Positions 41,845-53,024 of a DNA stretch of 53,024 nt are shown here, piece by piece. The notes under the pieces are model-generated. The model saw only the letters and a list, made by a program, of their open reading frames with translations. It made no database searches and was not told the origin of the DNA. The DNA comes from Bigelowiella natans CCMP2755 (Eukaryota > Cercozoa > Chlorarachniophyceae): the NCBI GenBank assembly GCA_000320545.1, contig ADNK01000951.1, positions 1 to 53,024 of the forward strand, written 5' to 3'. Numbering within the stretch: position 1 is the first letter of the stretch; every line of letters begins with the position of its first letter. A program made the position numbers and the translations under genes.

Positions 41845-44387
41845 ATGGGAACGAAGTCATCCAAGCTGCGGAAAAAACTCTCAGCGCATGGCGACTTAGA
41901 AAGCGATGATGTGACGCGTAAAACAATGGCCGACACAATGGTGAATGCGCCGCTGCTTACGACCCTCACTGAGAATCAAAGAAACCAAATGGAGAGCAAG
42001 CTGGTACCTACAATCCAATTATGTCACCAGGAAAATCGTTTCTCATTCCAACTTGGTATGCTAATTTGAACTCAGGAACGAAGGACCTTCAAGCCAGGCC
42101 AGAACATCATTAAGCAGGGGGATCAACCAGATGGGTTCTATATTATTGAATATGGAGAGGCCGAAGTGTTGGTAAAGAAAGCTGGCGATGCTACGGAAGC
42201 GAAGGGCCACGCTGTTGCAACACTTTCCGTTGGAGATTACTTTGGCGAAAGGGCTCTCATCGCAGCTCAGCCACGCGTCGCGACCGTGGTTGCTATAGGC
42301 AAAGTGGATTGTTTTTACCTTTCAAAGGTGATAATTTTTATTTTTGAAGGCAGCAGTGAAATGGCATTGCAAATGTTTACCTTTAATTTTCATTGCAGGA
42401 AAACTTCAAGCAAGTCCTAGGGCAATCACCTGAGATCAAAGAACATTTTCCAAAGCGTGATGCTGTTTGTGCAGAGGCGACAAACACTTTGGTATACGAA
42501 AACTTTATCTGAAAGTACGAAGAAATAATAATTCAGGTCGTCTAACTTTTATCCGCGCTGTCATTTTATCTGACATTTGAAGGTGAACCTTACGCACAAG
42601 CCCAGGTTTTCAGAGCTCAAGAAGTCAGGCAAGCAGAAACGGGGTAATGTTGGCATCATAATCACTAGGAAATAAGTCTTTCCTCATTTCCTCACAGAGA
42701 GTGAGACAATTGCCGATCATTACTTATAGCATGCTTCATTCTAGCTATCGATGCTGCCTTGAAGGCCAATTCCTTGTTCTCCCAGTACGACGAAGATCAA
42801 ATCATTAGGTAATTTTTCATAGATGCTGAGAGTCTCTGTATGATCTGAATGTTATTGTCCAACACCACCGCCACCACCAAATACTTACCATTCCTTCGAT
42901 GTCATCGTCGGTTGTGAACAGAATTGGGGACGCGATGTATCTTCAAAGCATCAAGAAGGGCGAAGCACCTGTCAAGCAGGGAGAATACGGAGATCACGTG
43001 TATGTCGTTGAAGAGGGGGAATTTCAGGTAAAATGATGACAACGTTAGGCCTGCGGTAGCTGCTTCACTTTACGACATTCCTGCTAAACTGAGAATTGTC
43101 TCACAAATTAGAGGGCGGTGGTGATAGAGTTGGTGTTTGCCATTACATGAGAAGGATAATTTCCAGGATATGTCTTAATCAGCTGTCCAATTATACGAAG
43201 ACAAGAGGATATTCCATTCTCCTCATCTTTTCTACATTCCTTTCGTTCCCTATCAGCTTTCCACCATCTCAACACATAGCGCAAACACATATTATATATG
43301 TATTCCTCGACATTTCTACCCAATGCGATCATCGTCCCTTCTATCTAATCATCAGATTACTGCCAGTAACTCCGAGGGCAAAGTGCGCGTGATTACAAGC
43401 ATACAAAAAGGTACTGAAACAGGCAGCAGCGGCTCTACCCGATTTTTGCATCCACGTAGAGTAGTGCGTGCATAAAAGGGGGCTCAAAATGAAGCATATA
43501 CTCGTGTTTGTCAGTCCCTGACATGTAATTTTTTAGGCAATGTGTTCGGGGAGTTGGCTCTGATGTACAATATTCGGTACTGCACACATCTTGAATCATA
43601 CTTGCGCACGAGCGCGTCATGGAATACACGCGCGCGCGCACGAGTTATATAGATGAATGCCAAATTCGCAGTAAGTCAGCAGCGCTTCTTCATTCATACT
43701 TAACCGGACTCGTCTTTTTTCCCAGCCGAAATGCCACAGTCACCGCGATCGAAGACTCCAAAGTTTGGGTAATTATCTTTGGAACTGCAGCGACGCACAA
43801 ACTGCAACTCAGCGGCAAAGCAGCCTCGTTAGCATCGATGATACGGTATGCGTGTTTGTTCAGGTGCTCGATCGTTTCACATTCCGTCGCATCATTCTCA
43901 ATACCAGTGCAGAGAAGCTGAAAGAGTACAAGGATTTTCTGAAAAAGGTCAAGGCACCATCCTTCACGCCAGGCTGTTTTCCAAGCCTCCGAGAGATGAA
44001 ATTGCATCGAAACTAGTGTTCGCAAAAGCTGATCTGTGTGCGTTGCTCCTGCCAGCATGCATCACGATGATAGCGTCAGTTCAAAATATAAAGATGAGGC
44101 GATTGTGGCAATGAGGCCAGCTTTGATATTTCATGATATACACCCCTAGGTACCGCTTCTGAAGACACTGTCTCGTGTGGAAAGAGAAAAGGTGCTTGCT
44201 TGATGCTACAATTGTAGTTGTAGTAGTAGCAGTAGCAGTAGACGTAGAAATAGTGTAGCCCGTAGTAGTAGTAGTAGTAGTAGTAGCAGTAGCTAGCTTT
44301 TCCATTGAGAGAAAAATCAAAAGATATTTTATAAGACAAAGAGAATTTGAACAATCTCCTCTCGTTCCTAAGGGAACCAGCTGTACG

Positions 44388-44434
<47 letters not shown>

Positions 44435-44794
44435 CTCACATCTGTTCAGGTTGCAGAGGCCCTCGATGAATTGACTTACAAGAGCGGCGAGACGATTGTC
44501 AGTGAAGGCGAAATCGGGTGGGTATGATGCGTGGCTCCTGCTTTGTACTCTCAAGACCAGTTGGAACCATACATTGGCAGTGATTTCTATTATGATGATG
44601 GAATGCATTAAATTCTGTTCTTACTGCAAATCTTTTTTATTCCGTGCCCATCCTCCCCATTCTCTCTCTCTCTCTCTCCCCCCCCCCCCCCCCTGGACTT
44701 TCTTTTTTTTTAGGGACTGCCTGTTTTTTGTGGGTCCGGGTAAAACCCCGGCCCCTCGAAACGGAAAAAAAACCCCTATGGAGTTTGATGGAAG

Positions 44795-44846
<52 letters not shown>

Positions 44847-45948
44847 TATAATGAAGTAAAAATACATGTATGTGCAACGATGATCATGATCATGATGATG
44901 ATACAGGTATGGGCCTGGCGATTACTTCGGCGAGCTAGCAATCAAGGACGAGACTGCTAAGTCAGTCAAACCGTCAACGATAACAATCGAAAATAGAGGG
45001 AGGGAGAGAGAGAGAGAGAGGGGGGGGGGGGGAAGGATTGTTGTAGATTATTCGATTTTGTTTCTGAAAGAAATTTTGAACCTACAACATCCCCACCCAA
45101 TGATATGACAAGCAAGTCTCATCACCTTCGGCCCTTTCTTAGAAAGGACCTTGTTTTCCTGCAGTAGGCAGTTAGATCATGTACAGCATGATGTTGCGCA
45201 CAATCATGATGGAAGGCTTTTGATGCCATAAATTTGATCATATAAAAGGAGCCGCCGCCAGGCCACGGTCAAGGCACTGGCAGGTACACGTGCTTACGTA
45301 TTGTGATATGAATATATATATATTTATTTATTTATTTATTTATTTATATTTTGATATAAATATGTGTGTGTGTGTGTGTGTGTGTGTGTACGTATGTGTG
45401 CCCATTGATGGCATTATGATTAGATAAATAAATGAATGATGAATCCTTTCGGGGGAAATGATAACATTAGGTTGTGTCTTGCTGAAGCTAAGCAGCGCCG
45501 CTGTAAACCTTCTACTCGGGCCGGTACCGACTTATACCTGAGAGAAAGAAGAAAGAATCTACGAAATGTTGCTCCGCCCTTTGAATTATGTTTCAAACTT
45601 TCCGTCTTTCGATAAGTGTAAAGGCTGAGTACGTGCACTTGTGTCCAAATACCTTGTAGGTGGAGGAATTCATCAAAAAAGGCATTAAGAAATACAGCAG
45701 CAGCTCGGGTGATGATTGTCGTGTGTCATGCAATCATTTTGGTTCTTCTCGACGCGTTTTGCAGAGAGGATAGCAGCACTGTTTGAGGGGAGGAGGGGAA
45801 GAAATGGGCGCAGACGTCACGAATGATTCAATCAGTATTTTTTTATATATTCTTGCGTTTCGGTCTGTCAACTACTTGTGAATACACACACAAAGAAACA
45901 CATGTACAAAGGCGCATTAAAATGTGTACTTATTATTGCATGTAAACG

Positions 45949-45992
<44 letters not shown>

Positions 45993-46668
45993 TGCATGGA
46001 CGCACAATCTAGGATATATGAAAGCACATCAAACGTTATGCATGATAGATTACAAAAATTGATACCCCCTCCCCACCCCATTTTCTGTTGTTCCATTTGT
46101 GCATGCAGCAACCGTTCACAAAGATGGCGACGAAGGTGCTCTACATAATGCGGTCAAATTCGAGGACCTTCAAGTCATTGGCCGCCTTGGAAATGGAGCC
46201 TTCGGATTGGTGAGAATACATGGATGAGTAGACTGATTGATAAGTGGCAAATGCATCACTAAAATTGATGGAAACATGAAGTATGGAAGAAGATAGTCGC
46301 GATGATTCTTGTCACGTGAATAGTGCGGAAGTCGTGCCCCATTTATATATTTTGAGGATAGATATTCGACAAGATTCATAATAATAATAACCCAGGTTCG
46401 GCTCGTTGAGGATAAAAAGAATCCAGGAAAAACGTTTGCGCTAAAGGTTGACAGTTTGAGAGAATATCAATGCATGATTCTCATACTATACAACCTACCC
46501 TTCCTTCATTTTCCCATTTTCTTTACTGCTGATGGTTGGTTCTTTCTAATGATATTTTTAATATCCAAATCGCTTGACGCGCAGAAGCGGATTTTACTCT
46601 TTTTATATCCCTTTGCGTGGAATATATACCATCATCCTGCTTCTTCACACCACAACAACAACCACCAC

Positions 46669-46705
<37 letters not shown>

Positions 46706-48342
46706 GACGTCAATATTACACTCTCTAGGCTGTGAGCAAGCTGAAGGTTGTCCGCTCCAAGCAAGAGGCTCATCTCGGTCACTACGAATAGGAAGGCGAA
46801 GAACAGCAAAGAGAGAGAGGAGTTTCACATAAAACATGTTTTACGGACAAAAGTCATCGTTTTCCGAACAAAAGTCATCGTTGTCGAATTAGAGATATCT
46901 GAGAATGATTTCGTTCTCTGCCCGCTGCTGGCTGGGTACACGGTGTTGATTGTTCCGACGTGATTGTAATCAGTCAATGAAAAGCGCATCCTTTCAAGAG
47001 TTCATCATCCCTTTTGCACACGCCTTTACGCTACATACCAGGTGAGGGAGATTCTTAACATTCGTAGTAGTAGTTGGAAACAAAATCGGGTGCATGCTAT
47101 TGTATATATTTCAATTATCTTCCCTCTTGGTCGTATTTAGGATGATAGAAGCGTGTTCTTCTTGATTGAGCCTTGCTTGGGAGGGGAGTTGTTCACAATC
47201 TTGAGGTAAAATTTATGATAACTTTATTATTATTACTATTATTATTATTATTATAAGTGCTCTATTTTGCATTGCGGTCATAATTTTGTCCTGGAGAAGA
47301 AGAGGATGAAGATGGTGATGATAACGTTGGTGACGACTGTGTTCACTTTTTTACCTAATTTATGTATTTACATTTTTTAGAGGTCATCGATTGTAGCGTT
47401 CACGACAGCGGTGTACCTATTGATTTGACTGACTCTTTTTCTACCCACCCACCTACGTGCAGGAGCAACACTTCGTTCAGTGAGTCCACCTCCAAATTCT
47501 ATGCTGCAACCGTAGTAGAGGTAGCAAGCGCAAGAATGGAATAATACCGCCAATTTACCTAGAAAAGATGAGAGGGTAGTGGCTTGATCTGGATGATGGT
47601 GAAATTGTACTTGGTGAGGGTTGAGGATAAAATCCACGAAGGAAACTGAGAATTTTCAGTTTTTGCTGTTGTGGTTTTGCTAGTTTTTGGTTGCTTCAAT
47701 TGTTTGAAATCGTTGCTTTCGTTGTGTTCCAGATTTTCTGCTACCTCCAGCATCGCAACATCATCTACCGTGACCTCAAGCCTGAGGTATGTGTGTTTGT
47801 GTGTGACGCCATTTGGGAAAGCTTTCAGCACCAACACGAATCTCTGTAAAATCTCGCGAAAACGTGCAATGCGCGTGGTGTCTAAGAGTTGTTGATGATC
47901 ACTCTTCAGAACTTGCTGCTCGACTCTCGTGGTTACCTCAAGATGACAGACTTCGGATTCGCAAAGGTTGGGATCAATGTGATGGCGCAGATGATAATAC
48001 TGAGAGCAGCCAAGGATTTCTAGTCACGGATTGGAGCGCATACGATTGAAACAGATGAATGATCTTGTCCGGTCGTGCAGAGCAAGACGTACACCTTATG
48101 CGGGACACCGGACTATCTTGCCCCAGAGATTGTCGTAGGTAAAGGCCATGGCAAGGTAACAACAAGCACACAAGAAACTAGCGCCATCTCATGAATAAGT
48201 TCACATGCATTATTATTATTATTATTATTATTATTGCGATTGGAGGATCGGCAAGGGAAAGAGAGGGGGGGGGGGGTGTAAACTTCATTGATTCCTTGAT
48301 TTTGGTCTTGAAACTGCTGTCGTAATCGTCTCCACACATATT

Positions 48343-48421
<79 letters not shown>

Positions 48422-49255
48422 CTCTCCATCCTCTCAGGCCGTTGACTGGTGGACGTTGGGCGTTCTGATCTACGAGATGGTTGCAGGGTATTATTCAAGT
48501 TGAAAAGAACAGAACGGATGATTTACGTACATACTGTTGAGACATCAAATGAAGGATTTGTACAGAGTTATGCAAACACAGACACACGCACTGAATATCT
48601 ATTATGTATATTAACATATGGCTATATGAGGAGTTATAATTACATGAATTGCTAGTAATGTAGATGTGTATTGGAAATATATCGTTGCAGCTATCCTCCA
48701 TTCTACGCCTCAAAGCCCATGCGAACGTACCAGAAGATCATCCATGCGAAAGTAATTCAAATCGAGTGACATCTCTGATTTCGTGCGAGTTTTCCATCAT
48801 CACCATAATTACACATAATTTATTTCTTGAGGCCATCATGAGCAGCCTTTTCACAATATTTTCGATTTTAGGTCAAGTGCCCTGTCCATTTCTCCCTAGA
48901 AGTCGTATCGGTAAAGAGAGAAATTGAGTGTGCTCAATTCTTGCAAATGGTGTCGCGATCTTCTTCTTTGCGTTTAACAAGTACTCTTTGAACAGATTAT
49001 CAAGAAATTGCTGAACCGAAAGCCCTCTGCACGGCTCGGGGTGAGAAGTATAAGGAGACAAATGTTTCCTCAATATCTAGCGATTTTTTGTTTAATCCCC
49101 CCCTCTCCCTCTGTGCAAACTTTGCAAATTCTTTCTGTTTCTTTATTACGATATGATGATTTCCTCACTTTGAGCCTGCGTTAACCAATCAATTTCCCAG
49201 GTTACCCATGGCGGACCTGAAGTGGTGAAGAAGCAAGCGTGGTTCAAAGGGTGAT

Positions 49256-49296
<41 letters not shown>

Positions 49297-49735
49297 CGTT
49301 TATACGGGACGCAGAATGAGAACCCTCGCTCCTCTTTCAAAACACAGGTTCAAATGGGACAAGCTCATGGCCTGCCAGCTGAAGCCGCCAATTATTCCTA
49401 AGGTTTTTCCTAACAGCAGCAGTCTCTTGAGTTCCCTTTTATAACATTTTTGGCAAATTCATTCAGGTCAAATCGACCACCGACATCGGAAACTTCCGCA
49501 AAGCGAGGAAAAAGGTCCTTTTAAGATTAAAGAGGAGAGAATTATGAAACGGAGAACGAGTTATTGCACCAGGGGTGGGTGGGGGTGGGGGGGATGATGA
49601 TAGGATGAGAGGAAACGTATTTTAAATTTGAGTTTATCGATGAATGGCATACAAAATTCTAATATATTCTGGCAAATATAGGACCCTGAGCCTCCTGAAT
49701 ATCACGGGGACAATACATGGTGCAAAGAGTTCTGA
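41845..49735 (+). CDS. PKG: cGMP-dependent protein kinase (PKG), three cyclic-nucleotide domains plus AGC kinase
   Basis: PKG phosphorylates Ser/Thr targets when cyclic nucleotide releases its autoinhibition. The start [16 protein letters not shown] has a Gly-2/Ser-6 myristoylation-like signal. More than 25 exons join in frame. CNB1 (42076 to about 42480): [43 protein letters not shown]2 (about 42748-43945): [41 protein letters not shown]3 (about 44148-45707): [46 protein letters not shown], with an altered phosphate-binding cassette. Kinase (from 46109): [15 protein letters not shown] (P-loop), TFALKAVSK (Lys), [26 protein letters not shown] (DFG), [37 protein letters not shown], and the AGC tail ending [17 protein letters not shown], stop TGA 49733-49735. 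Splice sites and phase agree throughout. Introns are loaded with TA, GT, CT and ATC repeats. An identity as PKG rather than PKA is supported by the fused CNB-kinase layout. Confidence 0.92.
44261..46000. repeat. Microsatellite cluster in PKG introns (left)
   Basis: (TAG)n about 44218-44290; (TA)n 44391-44432; (CT)n and poly-C 44661-44693 before the acceptor at about 44715; (TA)n 44799-44844; (GA)n plus poly-G 45005-45034; (TTTA)n 45315-45350; (GT)n 45363-45389; (TA)n 45951-45986. Confidence 0.9.
46660..49294. repeat. Microsatellite cluster in PKG introns (right)
   Basis: (ATC)n 46667-46705; (TTA)n about 47223-47256; (TTA)n 48211-48236; poly-G about 48266-48277; (TA)n 48346-48388 running into (GT)n 48390-48419; (TA)n 49258-49294. 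Each lies between kinase exons. Confidence 0.9.
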
Positions 49736-51303
49736 GCGAAATGGTGGGCGTTGTTGATTTTTCTGTGATGAAAATACCATGAGAATGTCCACGTGAAACT
49801 AGCATCCGAGCAAGGTATCTGATCCTTTGATATTTTTGTATGTCTCACAGGGATTCTCTCAAAAGTAACTTTCATTGGCTGAGTTAAATTCCTGGATCCT
49901 CAGAATAACTTTTCGAGTAGTTGTGAATTTTTGTGAGAACGTTGCAATATAAGACTAATTGCACGTTGCTTTCAATTTCTGGACAAATTCTCATGCTACA
50001 TAACATTGCCTGTTTTGCTGCAAATTTCTTTTAGTACTTCCCTTTGTGTTGAACCACGTTGCATCTCATCGTGCATGCATTGAATGCACGCAAATCTTAC
50101 CAACCAATTTAACCAATCGCTGAAATGAAATGCAAGTCGTGTTCGTCGCAAGAGTAATCAAGATGCACATGCTGGCATTGGAAAAATTGTAGCTAACAAC
50201 ACACCCACAATCAAGTGACGTACGTCATCAGATCACTCTGCATCGATCATCATCGGGGAGCACGCACATGTGCTGCACAGTCGTCATGAATTGTTGCAGC
50301 ACCGTTTGATCAAAATTCAAAGATTGCACCTAGTCTCAGAGCGAGAGTCTGGATCGGAGATGCTGCGTGCTGCAAGCTGTGACCTCAAGCAGACGTGGTG
50401 GAAGCCTTGCAGCAGCGCGAGACGCCGAGGTGGCACAGCACATTCACGCCACCGCACCGCACGTGCTGCACCGTCCATCTCTAGGTCTAGCCGTGTGTGA
50501 CCGACGTGCCAGTCTAGCAGTGTCTGACAGCATTGCCAGTGTCCAGGTGCGCACAGTCTTCGCACACCTTGACTGAACTACTAGATTGTCCGTTTGGTTA
50601 GCCAGACGCACGGATCGATGTGGAGTCGGTCTGGCGATTGTGCAGCAGGACAACAGGGCATCAATTTCCAGCCTTCTCAAAAGCCATCGATCGGCAATGC
50701 AATTTTTTCCGTCAGGAACTCACCAAAATGGTGCGGCACCTGACTTGCGTGTCAGAACTGGAGAAAACAAGAAAGAAATTTGTTGATGGACTGCATTTCA
50801 AAACGCTGCAAGACGTTTGCAATGCACGAAACACAGTGCAAGAGCAATGCACGAAACACGGTGCATCGAACTAGCTTTGGTGAGGATTGTCTGGTGAAAC
50901 CAGCCAGTCAGAAGAAACAAGTGCAAGAGCGCGGGAAAATGATCCCGCACGACCGAGGCAATGGACAATGCATGCCATTTTGCAATTACGTCTAAGAATG
51001 TCCCCAGTCTCCGTTCCTTTCTCGACCAAGAAAATGAAGAATGCATGCCATTTTGTGAATGCGCCTAAGAATGTTCCCAGTCTCTGTTCCTTTTTCGCAA
51101 CACCAAACCGATGAGCCACCACAGAACCGAAGCAACTCCTCGTGATCAACTAGAGAAGACAAGGAATGGAATGCCCGACCCGCCGCCCTGAAGGCTCCAC
51201 AACCACGCCACATTGACGGAAACTAGAGAGGTACGTGATGCTCCAGGGTAATTATTTGCCAGGTTTTATTTTACCTCCTTTTTCTTATTCCGTGCAGCTA
51301 TCA
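49736..51303. other. Intergenic spacer between PKG and poly(A) polymerase
   Basis: About 1.5 kb with no supported gene. Palindrome-rich composition and scattered TGCATGCA motifs. It includes a 73-bp-period tandem duplication (50967-51098) and a short repeat of gcacgaaacac (about 50824-50862). The promoter of the poly(A) polymerase gene is presumably near the right end. Confidence 0.5.
50967..51098. repeat. Diverged tandem duplication, period 73 bp
   Basis: Copy 1 from 50967 and copy 2 from 51040 both begin aatgcatgccatttt. Both share a block with ctaagaatgt, cccagtct and gttccttt in the same order and spacing, with scattered substitutions. Confidence 0.85.
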
Positions 51304-52226
51304 ATGAGGAAATCCCGCCGCTACCTCCAGCCAATTTCCACTAGGCCTCCCAACAATGAAGAAAAACTACAGTATGAATCCATCGTCCTCACGCTACTAT
51401 ATGATAACTAATAACAATTTTTTTGGCCACGAAAAAGGTCTAAAATGTTGCGACAGGCGATGCAAGAATGTGCTATTTACGAGACCGAGGAGTCGCAGAA
51501 GGCGAGGGACAAGGTTCCTCGCAACTAAACTTTTGGATTGGAATCATCTATGCCTACCATGCTCCATGTACTCAATACTATTCCTCGTGTCGCCGCCCAT
51601 TGTTGTACATCACAGGCCATCGCTACCCTCCGAAGTGTGGTCCGATCATGGGCGAAAAAGGTCACACATTCTCACGTCGATAAATCCCAATGGCTCCCTT
51701 GCCGATAGAGAGCTAAGGAAATACGCAATTTATTTCCTCCGCAAATAATAACCAAGCCACTCGCCAGGTTGGAAGCGGGAAGGAGGCTGACAGTTGCGCT
51801 AGGGTGGAGCTCTACGGATCTTGCAGACTGGGCGTTCAGGCATGCATCACAGATTATTGAATCATTGTAGTTGTTCTTTATAGCATGAATGACTCTCAAC
51901 GCAAGTATGCGTCCTACTGTGTGTGTTGTCCTTTTCCACATCCTCTAGTCTCCGGAATCAGATATTGACGCTGTAGTGATCGCACAGAGTCGCATAAGGT
52001 GGTTGTGGTGTAGTGGTCGCAGCACTGTGGAGTGTTCCCTCCCTACCACACAAAGAGCCTCTATACCTCGTTTGATGATAAATTGTCATCCATTTGTTAC
52101 AGGCATGGTGCGTTCTTTGGCGGACTACAAGCCATGCTGCGTGAATGCAAAGAAATCAGAAATTTCGTGGTAGTTACCGAAATACGCACTCACACACATA
52201 CACACATAAGACACACAGAATGTATG

Positions 52227-52263
<37 letters not shown>

Positions 52264-53024
52264 TATAAAATATATACGTTCTGATTGACCAACCGTCTTC
52301 TGACAATCTGTTGTAATAAAGGCTCTGCCGAACACGTTTGCCCCGATAATGAAGATGACGATTCATGGTATCGATGTGGACGTTTCATTAGCTTCCCTCC
52401 CCATCCACCAGCTACCCGCGCATTGGGTACGACGGACACAACCTTCCTATAGAGTTTGTTTGTGTGTGTATGAACGAGGATCATGATAACGATGATGATG
52501 ATGCAGACGGTGGGATAATAATAATTTTCGAGTCCGCACGTGAGCTAGCGAGGACAGAGAGATGATATTCTTCCCCCACCCCCCCCCCCCCCCCAGGGGG
52601 ACTGAAAAAAAAGGACCCTTCTTGATCGGACTATTTTTTTGGGGGAAATATCATCTGCCCCAATTACAAGAACCCTTTGAATCCCAGGGGGATTACCTGC
52701 CCAACATTTAACCTAAATCTCTTCTCCCGCTTGGGGGAATTAGGTTGGGGTCCAGGAAATGGGGAGGGGGGGGGGGGGTTGTCTGTCTCTTTCTCAGGGC
52801 CGCACCCTTTCCATTTGGAGCTCACTTCTAGATCCCCGTGATTTCTTTGCGGAATTCAAACACTTCCTCATGGTAACGATGAAGCTGATAGTAGGATGAA
52901 GTCATGACGGAATAGGAAGGGGGAAAGGGGGGGGGGGTCTGGATGGTGATGATGATGATATATCATTATCATCATGAAAGCGAGAGAGGAAGCATGGGGC
53001 ATAGTCCTGAATATAGATATAGTC
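51304..53024 (+). CDS. Poly(A) polymerase, N-terminal nucleotidyltransferase part (3' end beyond the window)
   Basis: Canonical poly(A) polymerase adds the poly(A) tail to mRNA in the nucleus with two catalytic metals. Exons in phase: 51304-51371 (start ATG 51304; RYLQPISTRPPNNEEKLQ, like the family's G-V-T-x-P-I-S start), 51438 to about 51507 (SKMLRQAMQECAIYETEESQ), 51616-51660 (AIATLRSVVRSWAKK), 51768-51833 (ARVELYGSCRLG), 51949-51998 (SPESDIDAVVIAQSRI), 52103-52169 (HGAFFGGLQAMLRECKEIRN) and 52322-52426 (TFAPIMKMTIHGIDVDVSLA). The Gly-Ser motif, the Asp-Ile-Asp pair and the third acid in GIDVDVSLA form the nucleotidyltransferase active site. The loop between Gly-Ser and Asp-Ile-Asp looks a few residues shorter than usual. 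Later exons, with the RNA-binding domain, were not found before the edge. An earlier non-coding exon is possible because 51298 follows a good acceptor. Confidence 0.85.
52196..53024. repeat. (CA)n, (TA)n, poly-C and G-rich tracts in the poly(A) polymerase gene
   Basis: (CA)-rich 52190-52216 and (TA)n 52228-52262 lie in the intron between the 52169 and 52322 exon edges. Poly-C 52574-52595 and G runs at about 52765-52779 and 52928-52937 lie beyond the last visible exon, where no further exon was recognised. Confidence 0.8.

Noticed and set aside
52000-52075. tRNA-like D-arm text (gtgtagtggtcgcagcac)
   Set aside because: No matching acceptor stem or T-arm, and it lies in an intron between two poly(A) polymerase exons.
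1-53024. CRISPR arrays, prokaryotic operons, integrated virus or transposase genes
   Set aside because: The repeats are simple microsatellites or short palindromes without unique spacers; no transposase, integrase or reverse-transcriptase motif was seen.

Overview
This is a nuclear window from a unicellular eukaryote. Most genes are broken into small exons by GT-AG introns, typically about 50 to 500 bases, which often carry microsatellites. No bacterial operon signal, rRNA, tRNA or CRISPR array was found. The gene set is eukaryotic: a MyTH4/FERM-type tail, cGMP-dependent protein kinase, isoprenylcysteine methyltransferase, canonical poly(A) polymerase, a KHDC4-type KH protein, an ABHD13/Bem46 hydrolase, a Rieske oxygenase and a Crinkler/RHS-type NTPase-nuclease. 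The species cannot be fixed from the sequence; a protist or alga (for example chlorarachniophyte, stramenopile or cryptophyte) is likely. All exon models were joined by eye from reading frame, splice-site sequence and phase.

Layout. 311-729 (+): last two exons of a FERM-domain protein entering from the left. 2677-6622 (-): histidine phosphatase superfamily gene in many tiny exons, with introns full of repeats. About 8099-12455 (+): NHL-repeat protein with a probable membrane anchor. 13757-15464 (-): zinc-finger protein with an acidic tail. 18018-20262 (-): ABHD13/Bem46-like hydrolase in 12 exons. 20958-22157 (+): small acidic coiled-coil gene. 22933-24958 (-): unrecognised multi-exon gene. 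25156-26517 (+): ICMT. 27870-29048 (-): coiled-coil protein. 29478-31343 (+): KHDC4/RIK-like KH protein. 32394-34946 (-): coiled-coil/P-loop NTPase/REase gene with a frame break exactly at a slippery heptamer. 35848-36135 (+) and 36132-36365 (+): two short ORFs. 36469-39522 (+): unrecognised coiled-coil gene. 40119-41450 (-): intronless choline-monooxygenase-like Rieske protein. 41845-49735 (+): PKG. 51304 to beyond the right edge (+): poly(A) polymerase.

The genes do not form one pathway. PKG and ICMT are signalling and membrane-targeting enzymes; poly(A) polymerase and the KHDC4-like protein act in mRNA processing. Two close head-to-head pairs (24958/25156 and 29048/29478) may share promoters. 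Gene-poor spacers (about 1.4-2.3, 12.5-13.7, 16.5-18.0, 22.2-22.8, 26.6-27.8, 31.9-32.4, 39.6-40.1 and 50.0-51.2 kb) look alike: they are rich in short palindromes built on GCTAGC, GCATGC and CGATCG, and some share a dispersed repeat. Microsatellites concentrate at 0.6-12 kb and 37.8-53 kb and are sparse in the middle.

The most noteworthy item is the 32.4-35.0 kb gene: a Crinkler/RHS-like NTPase plus PD-(D/E)XK-like nuclease behind a recently duplicated coiled coil, with the NTPase reachable only through a -1 shift.
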